DNA of 64,000 nucleotides, from contig VXCM01000991.1 in assembly GCA_014773175.1 (NCBI GenBank), positions 248,724 to 312,723 of the forward strand, given 5' to 3'. Below the pieces are notes generated by a model. The model searched no databases. It worked only from the letters and a program-made list of their open reading frames with translations, and was not told the origin of the DNA. Below, piece after piece: positions 49,972 to 61,625 of the stretch; the first letter of the stretch is position 1, and each line of letters begins with the position of its first letter. A program made the position numbers and the translations under genes. This stretch comes from Lucifuga dentata. Lineage: Eukaryota > Chordata > Actinopteri > Ophidiiformes > Bythitidae.

Positions 49972-50068
49972 TATCATATGTGTATTATTAATACAATATC
50001 AATATTTCATTTTTTTAATATCACGGTTGTCATCAATACTGGTATATCGTGACACCCCTATTCTGCAG

Positions 50069-50861
50069 TAGAGTACAGAAGATTTATGAGAGGTTCCGGT
50101 ACTCCTGAAAATGTGCCGGTACTCTGAAATGAAAATCACAGAGATCCAGGTACTGCGTACCGGTGTGTACCAGCCCACTTCAAGCAGTATGAATCCATTC
50201 TACACCTTTTTCGTTTGCCCCAATCATATAATTAAAACCCACAATTAATATTTTTATTTTTAATCTCCTATGAATAGTTCATTTCATTCTGTATGATGGG
50301 ACACAGTAACTATGCTATGCTACTGAGAAATGTTGATCAGTGTTGTTGGGTCATACCTATCCACTTGACAAAGCCAATCTTATGAAAATCCATCACTTCA
50401 TTAAATAATACATTTGCATTCATGTTACCTGGTCACTCAATGAAATCTTTGCTGTTCACTACTAAACACAACTGCAATCCGGTACAGACAGAGTACTGGT
50501 GAAAGGGAATGACTAATAATGTTAAATTATGTGGCTTAGCAAATAAAAAGGTGATGACATATGACCTTGCACCAATGACAAATTTGATAAACTGAGAAAT
50601 TACAGTATTTTAAGCTGATGCTTTATTGCATAGTTAAAGAGTAAATTGAACATCTAAGCAGCTAAGAGATAAGTTGCCAATGTTTGAAATATCATGGGGG
50701 TGTACTGTATGTTGTTGTTGTTTTGTTTTTGTTTTTTGTTTTGTTTTTTGTTTGTTTTTTTCGCTGTTCCTTGATTGAATCACTGCTAATTATATTCTTC
50801 TGAGTAACCTGTACTTTTCCATTTAATTGGTACTCAAACATCCTCTTTTCTCTCTCCACAG
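50069..50861. other. Anonymous spacer with a T/G-rich tract
   Basis: No gene recognised. 50711-50761 is a run of GTTTT-type units without A or C. Confidence 0.5.
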
Positions 50862-50977
50862 CACCTGATCACGTTGCTCTGACAGTTTGCTGTTTGATTG
50901 CTATGAATGGCTTCAAGATGACTGACAGTTTGATGGGGGCTGTAATTGGCTGGCTGGTCGGCTCCATCACCACTTAA
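50862..50977 (+). other. Speculative terminal coding exon
   Basis: A good acceptor (TTTTCTCTCTCCACAG, ending at 50861) is followed, in the phase needed to join 5201-5273, by 37 open codons (PDHVALTVCCLIAMNGF... to ...GWLVGSITT) and a TAA at 50975-50977. The joined product would be 62 residues with two hydrophobic stretches. I recognise no homologue and see no polyadenylation signal near enough to be persuasive. Chance can explain both an open frame this short and the phase match. Confidence 0.2.
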
Positions 50978-52583
50978 ATAGGCATGGTGATGGGAGGCTA
51001 GGCCTTTTATGTCTGTTCATTATGGGAAAACACAATTTTTATTACTAATATATTCTCTTTATTAAGCTTTGTTCAGCTTCTACAATTTTTTTCAAACAAT
51101 TTGTAAGATTGACATGGACCTACATTTGGGATTGTGGGATAATATATGATAACATATGATCTGCCTAGAGGACGGGTCAGCTACAGTAACTTGCATGTCT
51201 CATGTCACAAGAGACTTGTCTCTCTAAATGTTAAATTTATCTTTCTGTAATGTTTAGAAGTGTGCTACTGATGTGCTGATCATGGTATGGATGATGATCA
51301 GACCAGAGAGTACCTGGACTCAAGTACGTCTGCATCCCATGCTGATTGGCATTGTCCCAATGATGGGTGTGTCTACCACTTGGGAATAAATGCTGCTACC
51401 TGTTCCTGCCACATGTAGAACTGAAGAAGCTTTTCGGATGAACTGTGAAAGATTCTTTTCTTTTAGTGATTTAACCTTTAGACTTTCTTACCACCTGGAT
51501 AATTGAGATGAACCTTTACAAACCACATCTGATTCCCCTGCTTTGCCACAACTCTCATTCAAGCCAGTTTATCAGTCAATACTATGGCTACATTTTTTCC
51601 TGTCTTTTTTGTTGTTTTCCCTTATTTAAATAGTGTAATATAGTAGGGAGTATATGTTGAATATTGCCATAAACTTTAGGTTAATGTCTAGAAATGCATC
51701 TTGTAAGCCAAACCCATAGGTCTTGAACTGCCCCAATGCTTCATTTTAGATTAGCCCTTTATTTCCATAACTTGTTGATATCAACATGTCATGCCTGTGG
51801 TTTAATTGACACCAACAAAGCACATGGCTAGCGAGCAAGTGTTTGATAATACCGTGTATCATAGTCCATGTTTTGCTAGCTCAGATCTGATACAGCTGGC
51901 CAATCAGAGCAGGCTTGCATAGCAGCACTGTAGCTACAAGTGGAGAAACAACAAACCTTAAATGAAAATAGGAACAAGAAGTCTTTAAAATATATCCCCT
52001 TTAACACAATTCTATAGTGTTTTGGGGGTCTGAAATGTTTAGACTTGCACTGACGAAGAAGAATGTAGGTTGAAGAAACTCATTAAAAGCACAGGTGTAG
52101 CCAGCATCATGTACAAGGTGTTACTTCACTGAATAGTTTAGCCAAGCAGCACATTCAATGTCAAGATTGTAATTTAATTCAAGAGTGACTTTAGTGCAGA
52201 AAAAAAGTGTGCTTGACGTCAGTGGTTCTGCCACTGCTGTACAAATCAGTACAAATCAGTTTGTTTTAAATATCACACTGTTATTTCAAAGAACATATCC
52301 TTAAAAGTTGCTAATATAAATATCGTTACATTATTATTTTCAGGCTTTGCAAGCTGACACAACAACTGGAAAAAGGTTGACACCCAAAAAGCATCCTGAG
52401 CATTCAAAAATAATAATGGAACAATATCAGCAGGAGATCTGGAGAGTATTTGAAAAGACACTGACACTATGGACCATATGCAGATTTAGTAGAATAACTT
52501 TAGGTGTTTAGTCTTTGAAGGGGAATAATTTGTACCTTTGAGATCCCTCATATATATATAATACATAATTATATAGATTCAAT
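50978..52583. other. Anonymous non-coding DNA
   Basis: No gene recognised. 51880-51930 (GGCCAATCAGAGCAGGCTTG) resembles a piece of a dispersed fish repeat, but no element boundaries were found. Confidence 0.5.
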
Positions 52584-53480
52584 ATGTATTTAATTAAAAA
52601 TGTTTCAAAACCATTGACACATATTTGTAATCAGTCTTTGCTTACTGGAAGATTTCCCAGTAAAATGAAAACAGCCAAGGTCATTCTATTATACATTATC
52701 ATATATTATTATACAAAGCTGGAGATAAACATTTGTTTTCAAATTATAAAAGAAAGTCATACGAATTTTAAGCAAGACAAGTTATCATGAGCAACAAATC
52801 CACTCTATATTCAGTTAAATGCTTTAAAATTTAGAGAGTTAGTAGATTTCAAAATAATACAAATTATGTATAAAGTAAAAAATGGACTGTTCCCACCAAG
52901 TATCCAGAAGTTGTTTAAACTGAGAGAAAGTAAATATGACTTGAGAGGAACATGTATCTTTCAAAAACCACNCAGAAGTTGTTTAAACTGAGAGAAAGTA
53001 AATATGACTTGAGAGGAACATGTATCTTTCAAAAACCACGGATAAGGACTAATGTAAAAAAACATTGTATTTCAGTCAAAGGGGTGAATATATGGAACAG
53101 CTGTATTGATAACTTAAAAGAATGCAGTACAGTTAATAAGTTTAAAAAATTGAAAAAAAAATGTGAAGTAACAAATATTAAAAATGTTGTAAGAGTTAGG
53201 TATAAATTGATATTGAAAATGTTTGTTAAAAGAATATGAAATTTTTGTTATGATGTGATGGCTGGACCCAAACATGTTCTGTAAAAGTAAGAGGGGTTGG
53301 TGAAATAAGCTGTAGCTTCAGCCGACACCCTTTCAGTCTGCAAAATATCTTAGCATTGTTGCTTTCCTATTTATTTAATTATGTATAAATGTTGTTGAAG
53401 CTGTGTTTTTTTGTTGTATGTATATTGATGCAGACCGAAACAAACTTCATTTCATTTCATTCCATTTCATTTCATTTCAT
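52584..53480 (+). mobile_element. LINE relic, internally deleted, with ATTTC tail
   Basis: 52590-52695 encodes VSKPLTHICNQSLLTGRFPS then KMKTAKVI, the stretch that precedes the first palm motifs of LINE reverse transcriptases. 52800-53170 encodes the C-terminal part (QIMYKVKNGLFPPSIQKLF, YDLRGTCIFQKP, IRTNVKKHCISVKGVNIWNS, CSTVNKFKKL). The catalytic centre between them is missing. A 3' untranslated region and an (ATTTC)n array (53446-53480) follow, a typical LINE 3' terminus. An exact 67-bp duplication around the N at 52972 shifts the frame and is probably an assembly artefact. Same or related family as 8100-8650. Confidence 0.8.
52905..53039. repeat. Exact 67-bp tandem duplication across an N
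   Basis: 52905-52971 and 52973-53039 are identical and separated by a single N (52972). The extra 68 bases (67 plus N) break a reading frame that is continuous without them. Two overlapping contig ends placed side by side explain this best. Confidence 0.9.
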
Positions 53481-54673
53481 AATTTAGTATATTCTTTTTG
53501 TAGAGCGAAATGTACCCTGGTTATTCATGGTTACTCAAAAGCCAAACGTTTTCAACAAAACCACTAAATAGTATGGGATGTAGCAAAGGAAGTAATGATA
53601 TAGAATATTAATAATAGGTTGAGATGAAAGTATGAGAAGCGGAACCAATTTCATGGATGTATCACTCTAAAAATGCTGCAGCATGTCTGGCTGATCATTC
53701 TCTATTACTGGATCGCTTTTGAACTGGAGGAAAACGACTGTATTTCTAATAAACCCAAATATGGATTAGACACACCAGAATGGATTATATTGTGTTGGGT
53801 TTTTAGAAAATAATGGAAGTCTAATCATTCATTGAAAAAGAGTGTAAACAGAAAAACTGACTTTGAGACATATTTCATAGGACAAGTGGCATAACTTACA
53901 AGATCATGTTGTGCTTCTATTAATGTAACCTTTTGTCTGTGGTTTAGGGAATATTTGAGCATGATCCCCCAGAGGGAATTGCACTCAAAACCAAAACAGT
54001 ATTAGGATAGGTGACTGCATTGACTGCCATCAAGTCATCTCATCTTTGTGGTGCATGAAATACCTTGAAAAACAACAGTAATGTCAAATTGGAGCTATCA
54101 TGGAGACTTGAGACTTGACTTGGACACTAACTCAGAGACTTAAGACTTGACTTGGACTCTAATTTAGTGACTCGTGAACATCTCTGCCCCAGGCCAATAG
54201 GAGCATTACAGTGAAAAGGACTGCAAGAGCACAGGGAAATGGACATTCCAAACTGAGAGAAAAGAGAGTTGAATGACAAAAAATATATTTACTATACATC
54301 ATCAGACAGACAAACACACATACGCACACATCACCATTGTGTAGCATAGACACATTATACCATTTATTTTAAAATGAGCATCCAATTGCCCTGGCATGTC
54401 AAATTAAATGCACATTAATTACACTTTAGTCAAATAAAATAAAATCATCAGTCCAGTCCAACAAAAAGTATCTTTTTGTCCATTAACATGAAAGCAAGGA
54501 AAAACATAAGAAGAATTAAACTACTAATATGCTGCTTTCACTAGTGATATAGGAAATAGTTGATTAAAACTGGCATATAAATGTGTTTTGCATTATCATA
54601 ACATGAATATAATCATAACAATTGTATAATTTATGCTCAAATTTTAATATACACCATCTAAAAAAATATTACC
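53481..54673. other. Anonymous DNA with a short tandem repeat
   Basis: No gene recognised. 54103-54166 contains two 32-bp units with the core GAGACTTGAGACTTGACTTG (second unit GAGACTTAAGACTTGACTTG), a pattern I believe recurs in fish genomes. Confidence 0.55.
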
Positions 54674-54707
54674 TTTTTTTTTTTTTTTTTNTTTTTTTTT
54701 TTTTTTT
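54674..54707. repeat. Poly-T tract with a single N (54691)
   Basis: Homopolymer with a central N. Confidence 0.9.
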
Positions 54708-57301
54708 ATCAAACTCTGCATGTTATTACCAGGGATTGTATTTTAGACAATATGTAGTTCAGGGGTTTGGTCAGCAGAAGGTCATTCATTAATTTAATCT
54801 GCACAAACGTGTAACTATTAAACTGCCTAATTCAGGAAAATTAAGTATTACTGTTCATGCTATTTTTTTCAATTAATGACTAATAATTAACAAGAAATGA
54901 AAGAATAAACTGCCAAATCAAAACAGAAAATCAGACAGCAGCTTTATTCTACTAATAACACATCGACACAATCTGTCCAACAAACACTCAGCAGCACAAA
55001 CAGTATCACATCAAAGAATAATATACAGATCCTTACATGAGAAGTTCTTTTTCCTTTGCTTTGCTGTTGCAAACTGGATTATTAAGTCCAGAGAAATAAA
55101 CAGTTGAAAAATTTCTCTCACCAGCTCTGACTCATCAAAGAGAATGCCAGAAGCAGTTGCCTTCGCTTATATGTTCCTGGTTAATATTTTATTTGTTGAA
55201 ATTAACCTTTCTCCTTTGCAATTAGTGATGCAGGTAAACAGTCAAATAATTAAAGCACTTCTGTATTTCATCACATCATGTTGCCTTTTTAAAGGCATAA
55301 GGTGAATGCAGAGTCATGTCACAATTTGGGTTAGGGGTGAGTCATGGAGATGATGGAGAAGATGAATGGACAAGAAAACTTTGAAAGACCTCAAAGTGAT
55401 CTAGTGGTCCCACCAGGAATATCATAACATGGTTAAAGCTCTCTTTTTGTGTTGTTTTGTTTGTCGGTTGGTCTCTAAGAGATGGCAAAGACCAAACACC
55501 CAAACATTCTTTAGTCCCAAAGGACATTTGATTTTGAATATGTAAGTTTAGTGTACAGCAGATGTGCATTTAACATGAATGCACAGCGTTACAAAATTAA
55601 TTGTTTCTCACTAATTAAATTTAAGTACATATTGAATGTTTAGAGGTGGGCATAATTAAAGAGCCACGTTCTATTCAGTGTAATGCAAATGAAATTATTG
55701 CAATTAAACTAAATGGTATTTTATGATAAATGCCTTGCACCTTTCAGTTCCAGATCAATACAAATGTTTTACTTGCAGATTTTAGTTTTCCATGAACAAC
55801 TTCTGTGCTTTTTTATGTCTTGCCCTTCTTCTGTCCTTTTATACAAAGTTAAGATTTCTGACACAATACATGTGCTTGCTTCGTCACGGCTGACTCATTC
55901 AATTATCTGACTCACCAAGCCACTCAGTCTCCAACTGTGCTGCTCAGGGCTGCCAGTGGACCACTTTACATACGTACATTTATATATGAGTGGCTCACTT
56001 GCGTTATGGCTCTGTTCACAGCCTCTCCTCTGTCTGCATCGTGTTGATCTGTGTAAACAAGGCATCTGTCTCTCCTACCAAAAATAGAATACTGCGAATA
56101 TTATGGTTCCCATACCAACTCTCGCTTCCTGCCCTCTTTAACTTAGTAAGACATGCATGCATGCACACATGAATACACAGACTTGCATGTGCAAACACAC
56201 AAATACACACAACCTGTGATTCAATTTTTAGAACAGCGTCAAGCTGTCTTGCCTGTTGGCAAAGCTCAGTGTCGGACTGGAGTTAAAGGAGGTGAATCAT
56301 TTTGTTGAAATAATTATCACTGTACCATATACTTCGTAGATAATCATGTTACAACAACAATACAATACAACAACCTTTATAGTACACCATGTACGTTATG
56401 TGGAAAGTGTTTGCTGAAGCTTGTATTTTTTTTTGGCCATTTGATAATCAAAGCAACTGAAGGGTGCTGGATGTTAGATTGACTCCTAATCCGTCTCAGC
56501 ACAACCAATGAAAACTGTATTTTTGTGGCTCAAATCAGGAGTGTTGTGTAAAACGATGGCAGCTTTTTTTGTGTTCTTCAGTTTTTACTTTGTAGATAAA
56601 CTGCTGACTGATAAATCACGACGCTGCCACAAAGTGTGTGGATGTTAACTTGAATTTACTGACCTGGCAATGGAAAAACTAAACGTCACAAACATAAAAA
56701 TGGACTCAACACAAGGAGTTTAAGGTCATAACAGAGACTCAATTCTTCACTCTTAGCAAAGAGCCATCTCATCACTCTTCACAAGTTCTATCAGGCTCTA
56801 TTCATGCTATGCTACAAAGGCACAGTGAATAAATTGCACAGATAGTGACTGTGCTTTGCAACACACTTCACTTCCAAGAGTTTTCTTTCTTTTTATTAAT
56901 TCTGACCCTCTACTGCTACCCTCATAAGGATGATATACGGCCGAGGGATTGGTCCGATGAAACGTAAGATTGTCTGCCACTGTCTGTAATTAACATGAGC
57001 AGGTACACGCAAAAAGCCCACAGATCTGACAGTATTCCCCTTGAATGGGCTGAGAGGGCCCAGGGACACCATTACCCTAACTGATGAGGGCCATTTCTCA
57101 TTCCTGGCCAGTCACTTCACAGCCATTAGTGTGTGCATTATCGACCTGTGGAGAGGTCTTTGTGCTCACGGGGAAACACCTGCAGGTCAAATCATCCCAC
57201 CTCCCCTACCCCTCCACAGTCCTCTCTAACCCTCATCAGCAGGCATGAGATCAGGGAGAGAGAATAAGAAATGTGTTCCCAGTGTGGGAGATGGAGCAAA
57301 A

Positions 57302-57327
57302 AGAGAGAGAGAGAGAGAGAGAGAGAG
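57302..57327. repeat. (AG)n microsatellite
   Basis: Thirteen AG units. Confidence 0.95.
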
Positions 57328-59194
57328 GAAGGGAGTGAATGTGTGCAGTGCGATATATAGTGTGTGGGTGTGAGGAGATGTACAATATGCATTAAAGTGA
57401 GTGGTGTGAGTGTAAGGAAAGAAAGGTGAGAGCATGAAACGATGGAGGTGATAGCACAACTTAACCTCTACTTTTTCATGAAGGTTTCTTTTCAGTTGCT
57501 GACAGATTAAGACAATTCTGAGAACAGTGATGGCAGTTTGTATTAGACAAGAAAAACTGGGCAGTAGACAGGGAAAATGGGCAGTCTCCCACCCGTTTCT
57601 ACTGACATCAGTACACTTTTCAAATTTAACAGCTTAATTAATTCCTCCTCTCACTGTCAATTTCCCCTTTCCAAGTACACTAATACAGATTCAAATGTAG
57701 TCCTATACAAAATATTATGCTGAATGTGATTACATCCCATCAACGGCACTTACGGGAATGTCTGAATTGTCACTTTTATATCATGTCTATTATGTACCAA
57801 AATCTCCTCTTTGGTCATTTTAACATACATCTGCTGAAGCACACTGTCAAGACTGAGAGGTGACCAGCTGTCATTTAACGTAAGTGTCCTCTGTGCACAC
57901 AGTCAACTAGCCTCCTCTGGTGTGGCCTCATCTCCATCTCCACTGTCATTCCAACTGACAAGTGACCTAAAAACTCACCTTGGAACTGCTCACATCACCC
58001 TTTTTAGACAAGTGCCACGGAGCCAATTCAACGTTCGCAAAATGCCTGACAAGAGACACCGTGCAGAAGTTTCAACAGCCCCGAGCTGTTTGTCTTAACA
58101 ACCTCTGGGAACCTCTTCAATAGGTTGAAGTAGGTTGGTCGGGGGTCTGTGGAGGACTGAAGTTAATCACGACCGATGTGTCTTCTGAGTTGCTAGTTGG
58201 CAGAAGAATTAAAATCTTTATTTACACAAAAGTTTAATACCACGGTGGAAAAATACTGAATTCCAGGTTAAAATCCTGCATTCAATATTGTATTTTAGTA
58301 AAGTAAACAAGTATTAGCAGTGTAATACACTCAGGTATCAGTAGTAAAAGTACTTATTGTGAAGATTGATCCCTTTCAGAATGTTGAACTATTGATACAT
58401 TGATGCATCAATAGCTTTTTAACATTAACATTTTATTGCATTGATAACATTTCAGTTTGGAATGAATTCATGAACATTTTAGAATGAAATAATAAGACAA
58501 ACAATGCTTTTCTAAAAAAAAAATAATAATAATGGAGATACAGGGTTTTTCTGCCTGGATATTTTCATGCTCTTACATCTCTTCTACCAATTGATTAAAT
58601 TATTAAATTCTCTCACCTCAATCCCATCAAACCCTTAACACAATTTGTAAAATGTATTGCCTATTGCCTGATTGAGCTGAAACAATTATAAAACAAGTAC
58701 AGCATAGTACAAGCTTATCTTGTGTTCAATTTAAAGTTTTAAACTACAAAGTAATTTGTAACTTCTGCTAAATGTACAAAACTAAAAGTGCAATATTTCT
58801 CTGTGAAATATAGTGGAGTAGAAATAGAAAGTCTCCCAAAATGGAAATAATGAGCACAAGTACCTAAATATTCTACTTAGGTACAATACTTGAGTAAAAG
58901 TATATATCTTTTCCGCCTCTGCTGGTCAGAGCAACATCAGTGGCCCACACATAGATGAAAATATTTTTCTTGTAATCTCTTACTAGCTTCAGCCGTGAAT
59001 GTTTTATTCTTTGCTCTGTACAGGCTTTAACTACGGTACATTTAGACATGAAATTAATCTTAGGCTTTTCAATAAGTGATGGAGCGTTTTCAGCTGTGCA
59101 AGTTTGTGTGCTTTACCGCTGAATCTGTGTGAACGTTCACCTCGCTTTCAGCCAAGACCTCATTACCATGTTAAGATGTTAACTGCTTTGAAGG

Positions 59195-59214
59195 GTGTGT
59201 GTGTGTGTGTGTGT
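59195..59214. repeat. (GT)n microsatellite
   Basis: Ten GT units. Confidence 0.9.
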
Positions 59215-60339
59215 GCTTTTTCTTCACTAGAGAAAAATGTGCCACATTAACTACCACTAAACCCTTATTCTGCTTTTCTTTACCTACGTCATGATTATGT
59301 TCTTATACACAGGAATTAATCCTAACTGTACTAATTTCCACCTGTCTTCCTTTCTTGTTCTGCCTAGTAGCAAGAGGAGCAAAGACCCATGTTAGTCCTT
59401 GTTACAGGTCTAGTATCTATTCTCTGTGTGAGCAGATCAAAGCATTAATGCTAGACAGATAGGAGACCTGAATGAAATGCTAATGCTAATCCTATTAACA
59501 TTCCAGGCACACAGAGCGTCTTGCTAATGGCTGGTGCTATGGGTTGGATGGGAGTCATCTTATTTAGGGAGAGATCGAACTGAAGGCATTCATCAGAGCA
59601 TTGATATCATCACACATTATATGAACAGCTGCATATATTTTTCATAGAGTTGACATTGTAGGGAGACGCAAGTGTGGCGCCACATAAATCAAACTGACAA
59701 TACAATGGATCTGAAATGGATCAGGGTAAGACAAAGAGGATGCAAGAACTAACATGCATAATCCCTTTCTCCCTGAGACACACTCACTCACACACACTCT
59801 CACACATAAACACAATATATTTTCTTTTTCATAGTTAAATGCAAATGTTCCGCTTCTTCCATGGTTCATTTAGCCATTCTGTAATTAGCCAATTCTATTT
59901 CATAAATCAGTGGCTGAAGATTACTTTACTGGTCTTTGACATTTATGAATTCTTGTTTCACAGAAATTATAGTTTTATGACCTTACATTGAGAAAAAAAA
60001 TAAAGTATATGTTTTAAAAGTTGCCAGGGTTAATATCTCAATAAATATTCAGTTTAATAATCAAATTTCTGCTGCATATATACAATATTAAATGAAGGTC
60101 TTATAACCAAGGATAAAGACATCCACACAGAGAGCTTGGTCACTGACACCATATAGAAACGGTGTAAATACAGTTATGTATGTCAAAGCAAAGAGAAATA
60201 GTTTTCTAAGATTTAATATTGATTGATTTTTGCCTTCCCATTTCTTTTTTCATTGCTTGATATTCTTTAGGTGTCATAGTGTAGTATATCCTTTGTTATA
60301 AATAACTGGATGGAAGACAAACTACACTGTTAATCTAAC

Positions 60340-60378
60340 AAAAAAAAAAAAAAAAAAANAAAAAAAAAAAAAAAAAAA
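60340..60378. repeat. Poly-A tract with a single N (60359)
   Basis: Homopolymer with a central N. Confidence 0.9.
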
Positions 60379-60461
60379 GCTGTACACCATAAAGCATAAA
60401 AACACTCCACAAGTTAAAAAGAAAGCATGGAAAGTTTACAAAATAATAGACACACTGGTCC

Positions 60462-60550
60462 CATTTACACCTTGCATTAAAATTTGATGTGTTCAGATAT
60501 GTTATCCAGATAAAGAAAAAAAAAACACATGTTAATGCAAGGTGTAAATG
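60462..60550. repeat. MITE-like perfect inverted repeat
   Basis: CATTTACACCTTGCATTAA (60462-60480) is exactly inverted at 60532-60550, around a 51-bp spacer. The perfect 19-bp arms in otherwise decayed DNA suggest a small, fairly recent foldback element or part of a larger one. No target duplication was identified. Confidence 0.8.
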
Positions 60551-61091
60551 CTCACGGAACACATTGCAATTAGAATGAAATGCAGATGTGGTCTGGCTTG
60601 TGATCAGTTATCAGTCACAACTAGCCAGGTATAAAAGTAATCTGCACAGCAGGATATGCTCCGGGCGTGGTGGCAGGATACACTCCAGGTGCAGCAGCAT
60701 ATGTTCTAAGCTCCACGAGCACTTATGGCAGACTGCGGCACACACCATAAAGTCCAGCTCGGTCTGAACAGGCACTTTTTCAGTGGGCACTGCACTAGTC
60801 TAGGTTGTTTTTCTTTTTTCACCCATACTACCTGCTTTCATATGTATTGTAATATCTATTGTTTGTACTCCATACCATTTTTATGGTCAAGAGTCTAATA
60901 CAGGGTTCCCCAACTAGTTTTGCCCAAGGGCCAAATTATGTCAAGCATGCCAAGCCAAGAGCCAGTACCCCCCCCGATCCATCATTTCCCACTCCCTAAA
61001 CCTGACCCGATCCTTTTCTCTCATTTGGTAATAACAACAGAAAACAATATTCTAAATGGAGTGGCCAGCACCGGGCCCAGCACTTCCTGTT

Positions 61092-61243
61092 GTAGCATTT
61101 GCAGTGTTTTATAATCACCATTTCTTAATAAAATGGAGATATGAATATCGACGGAAAGCTTAGATTCTCCTGAACAAAATGAGCCCAAGCATGACATTTT
61201 ATGACCACGCGATCCCAAGATAAATGTAACTAAAGCACAAGAT
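61092..61243 (+). repeat. Internal direct repeat of the hAT element, copy 1
   Basis: Matches 61472-61625 at a spacing of 380 bp, roughly 85% identity by eye. Shared blocks include TTTTATAATC.CCATTTCT, AATAAAATGGAGA and GAACAAAATGAGCCCAAGCA. Confidence 0.85.
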
Positions 61244-61471
61244 AGCCTCCAAGCTAAAACCTAGCTTCGTTGCTTTTCGATGATGTAACTTCCGAGGGCA
61301 GTCTAAATTTTAAAATACCTCTCTGTGATTTGATAGTAGACTAGCAGAGGATTGATGGGTCAGTGGTCCTATCAGCTTTTATGTAGCCATGGCAATAGGC
61401 AATGCATTCCCCATGCATAATATATGCGTAATATTCCACTGACAGACCAGAGACCATGTGCTCATCCTTAG

Positions 61472-61625
61472 GTAGCATTCACAATGTTTTATAATCGCCA
61501 TTTCTCAATAAAATGGAGACATACAAATATCTATGGAAAGCTGAGCTTCTCCTGAACAAAATGAGCCCAAGCATGACATTTTATGAGCACACAATCCCAA
61601 GGTAAGTGCAACTAAACTACAAGAT
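61472..61625 (+). repeat. Internal direct repeat of the hAT element, copy 2
   Basis: Second copy of 61092-61243. The divergence between copies suggests the duplication is old, probably older than this insertion. Confidence 0.85.

Larger units (their letters stand above)
47892..50060. mobile_element. Non-autonomous hAT element, outer member of a nested pair
   Basis: The left end reads TAAGGCTGTCACGATATCAG and the right end, on the opposite strand, TAGGGGTGTCACGATATACC. The element is flanked by a perfect 8-bp duplication, TTCTGCAG, at 47884-47891 and 50061-50068. Eight-base duplications define hAT insertions. No transposase remnant is seen. Without the inner element (48385-49589 plus one duplication) it would be about 956 bp. 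Near its right end it holds a GT array, a 26-bp palindrome and a hairpin. A related end lies at 29649. Confidence 0.85.
54708..60339. other. Anonymous non-coding DNA
   Basis: More than 5 kb without a recognised gene. (AG)n at 57302-57327 and (GT)n at 59195-59214. Two blocks, 56940-57200 and 59480-59700, are less repetitive and motif-rich in the manner of conserved non-coding elements; this is an impression only. Confidence 0.5.
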
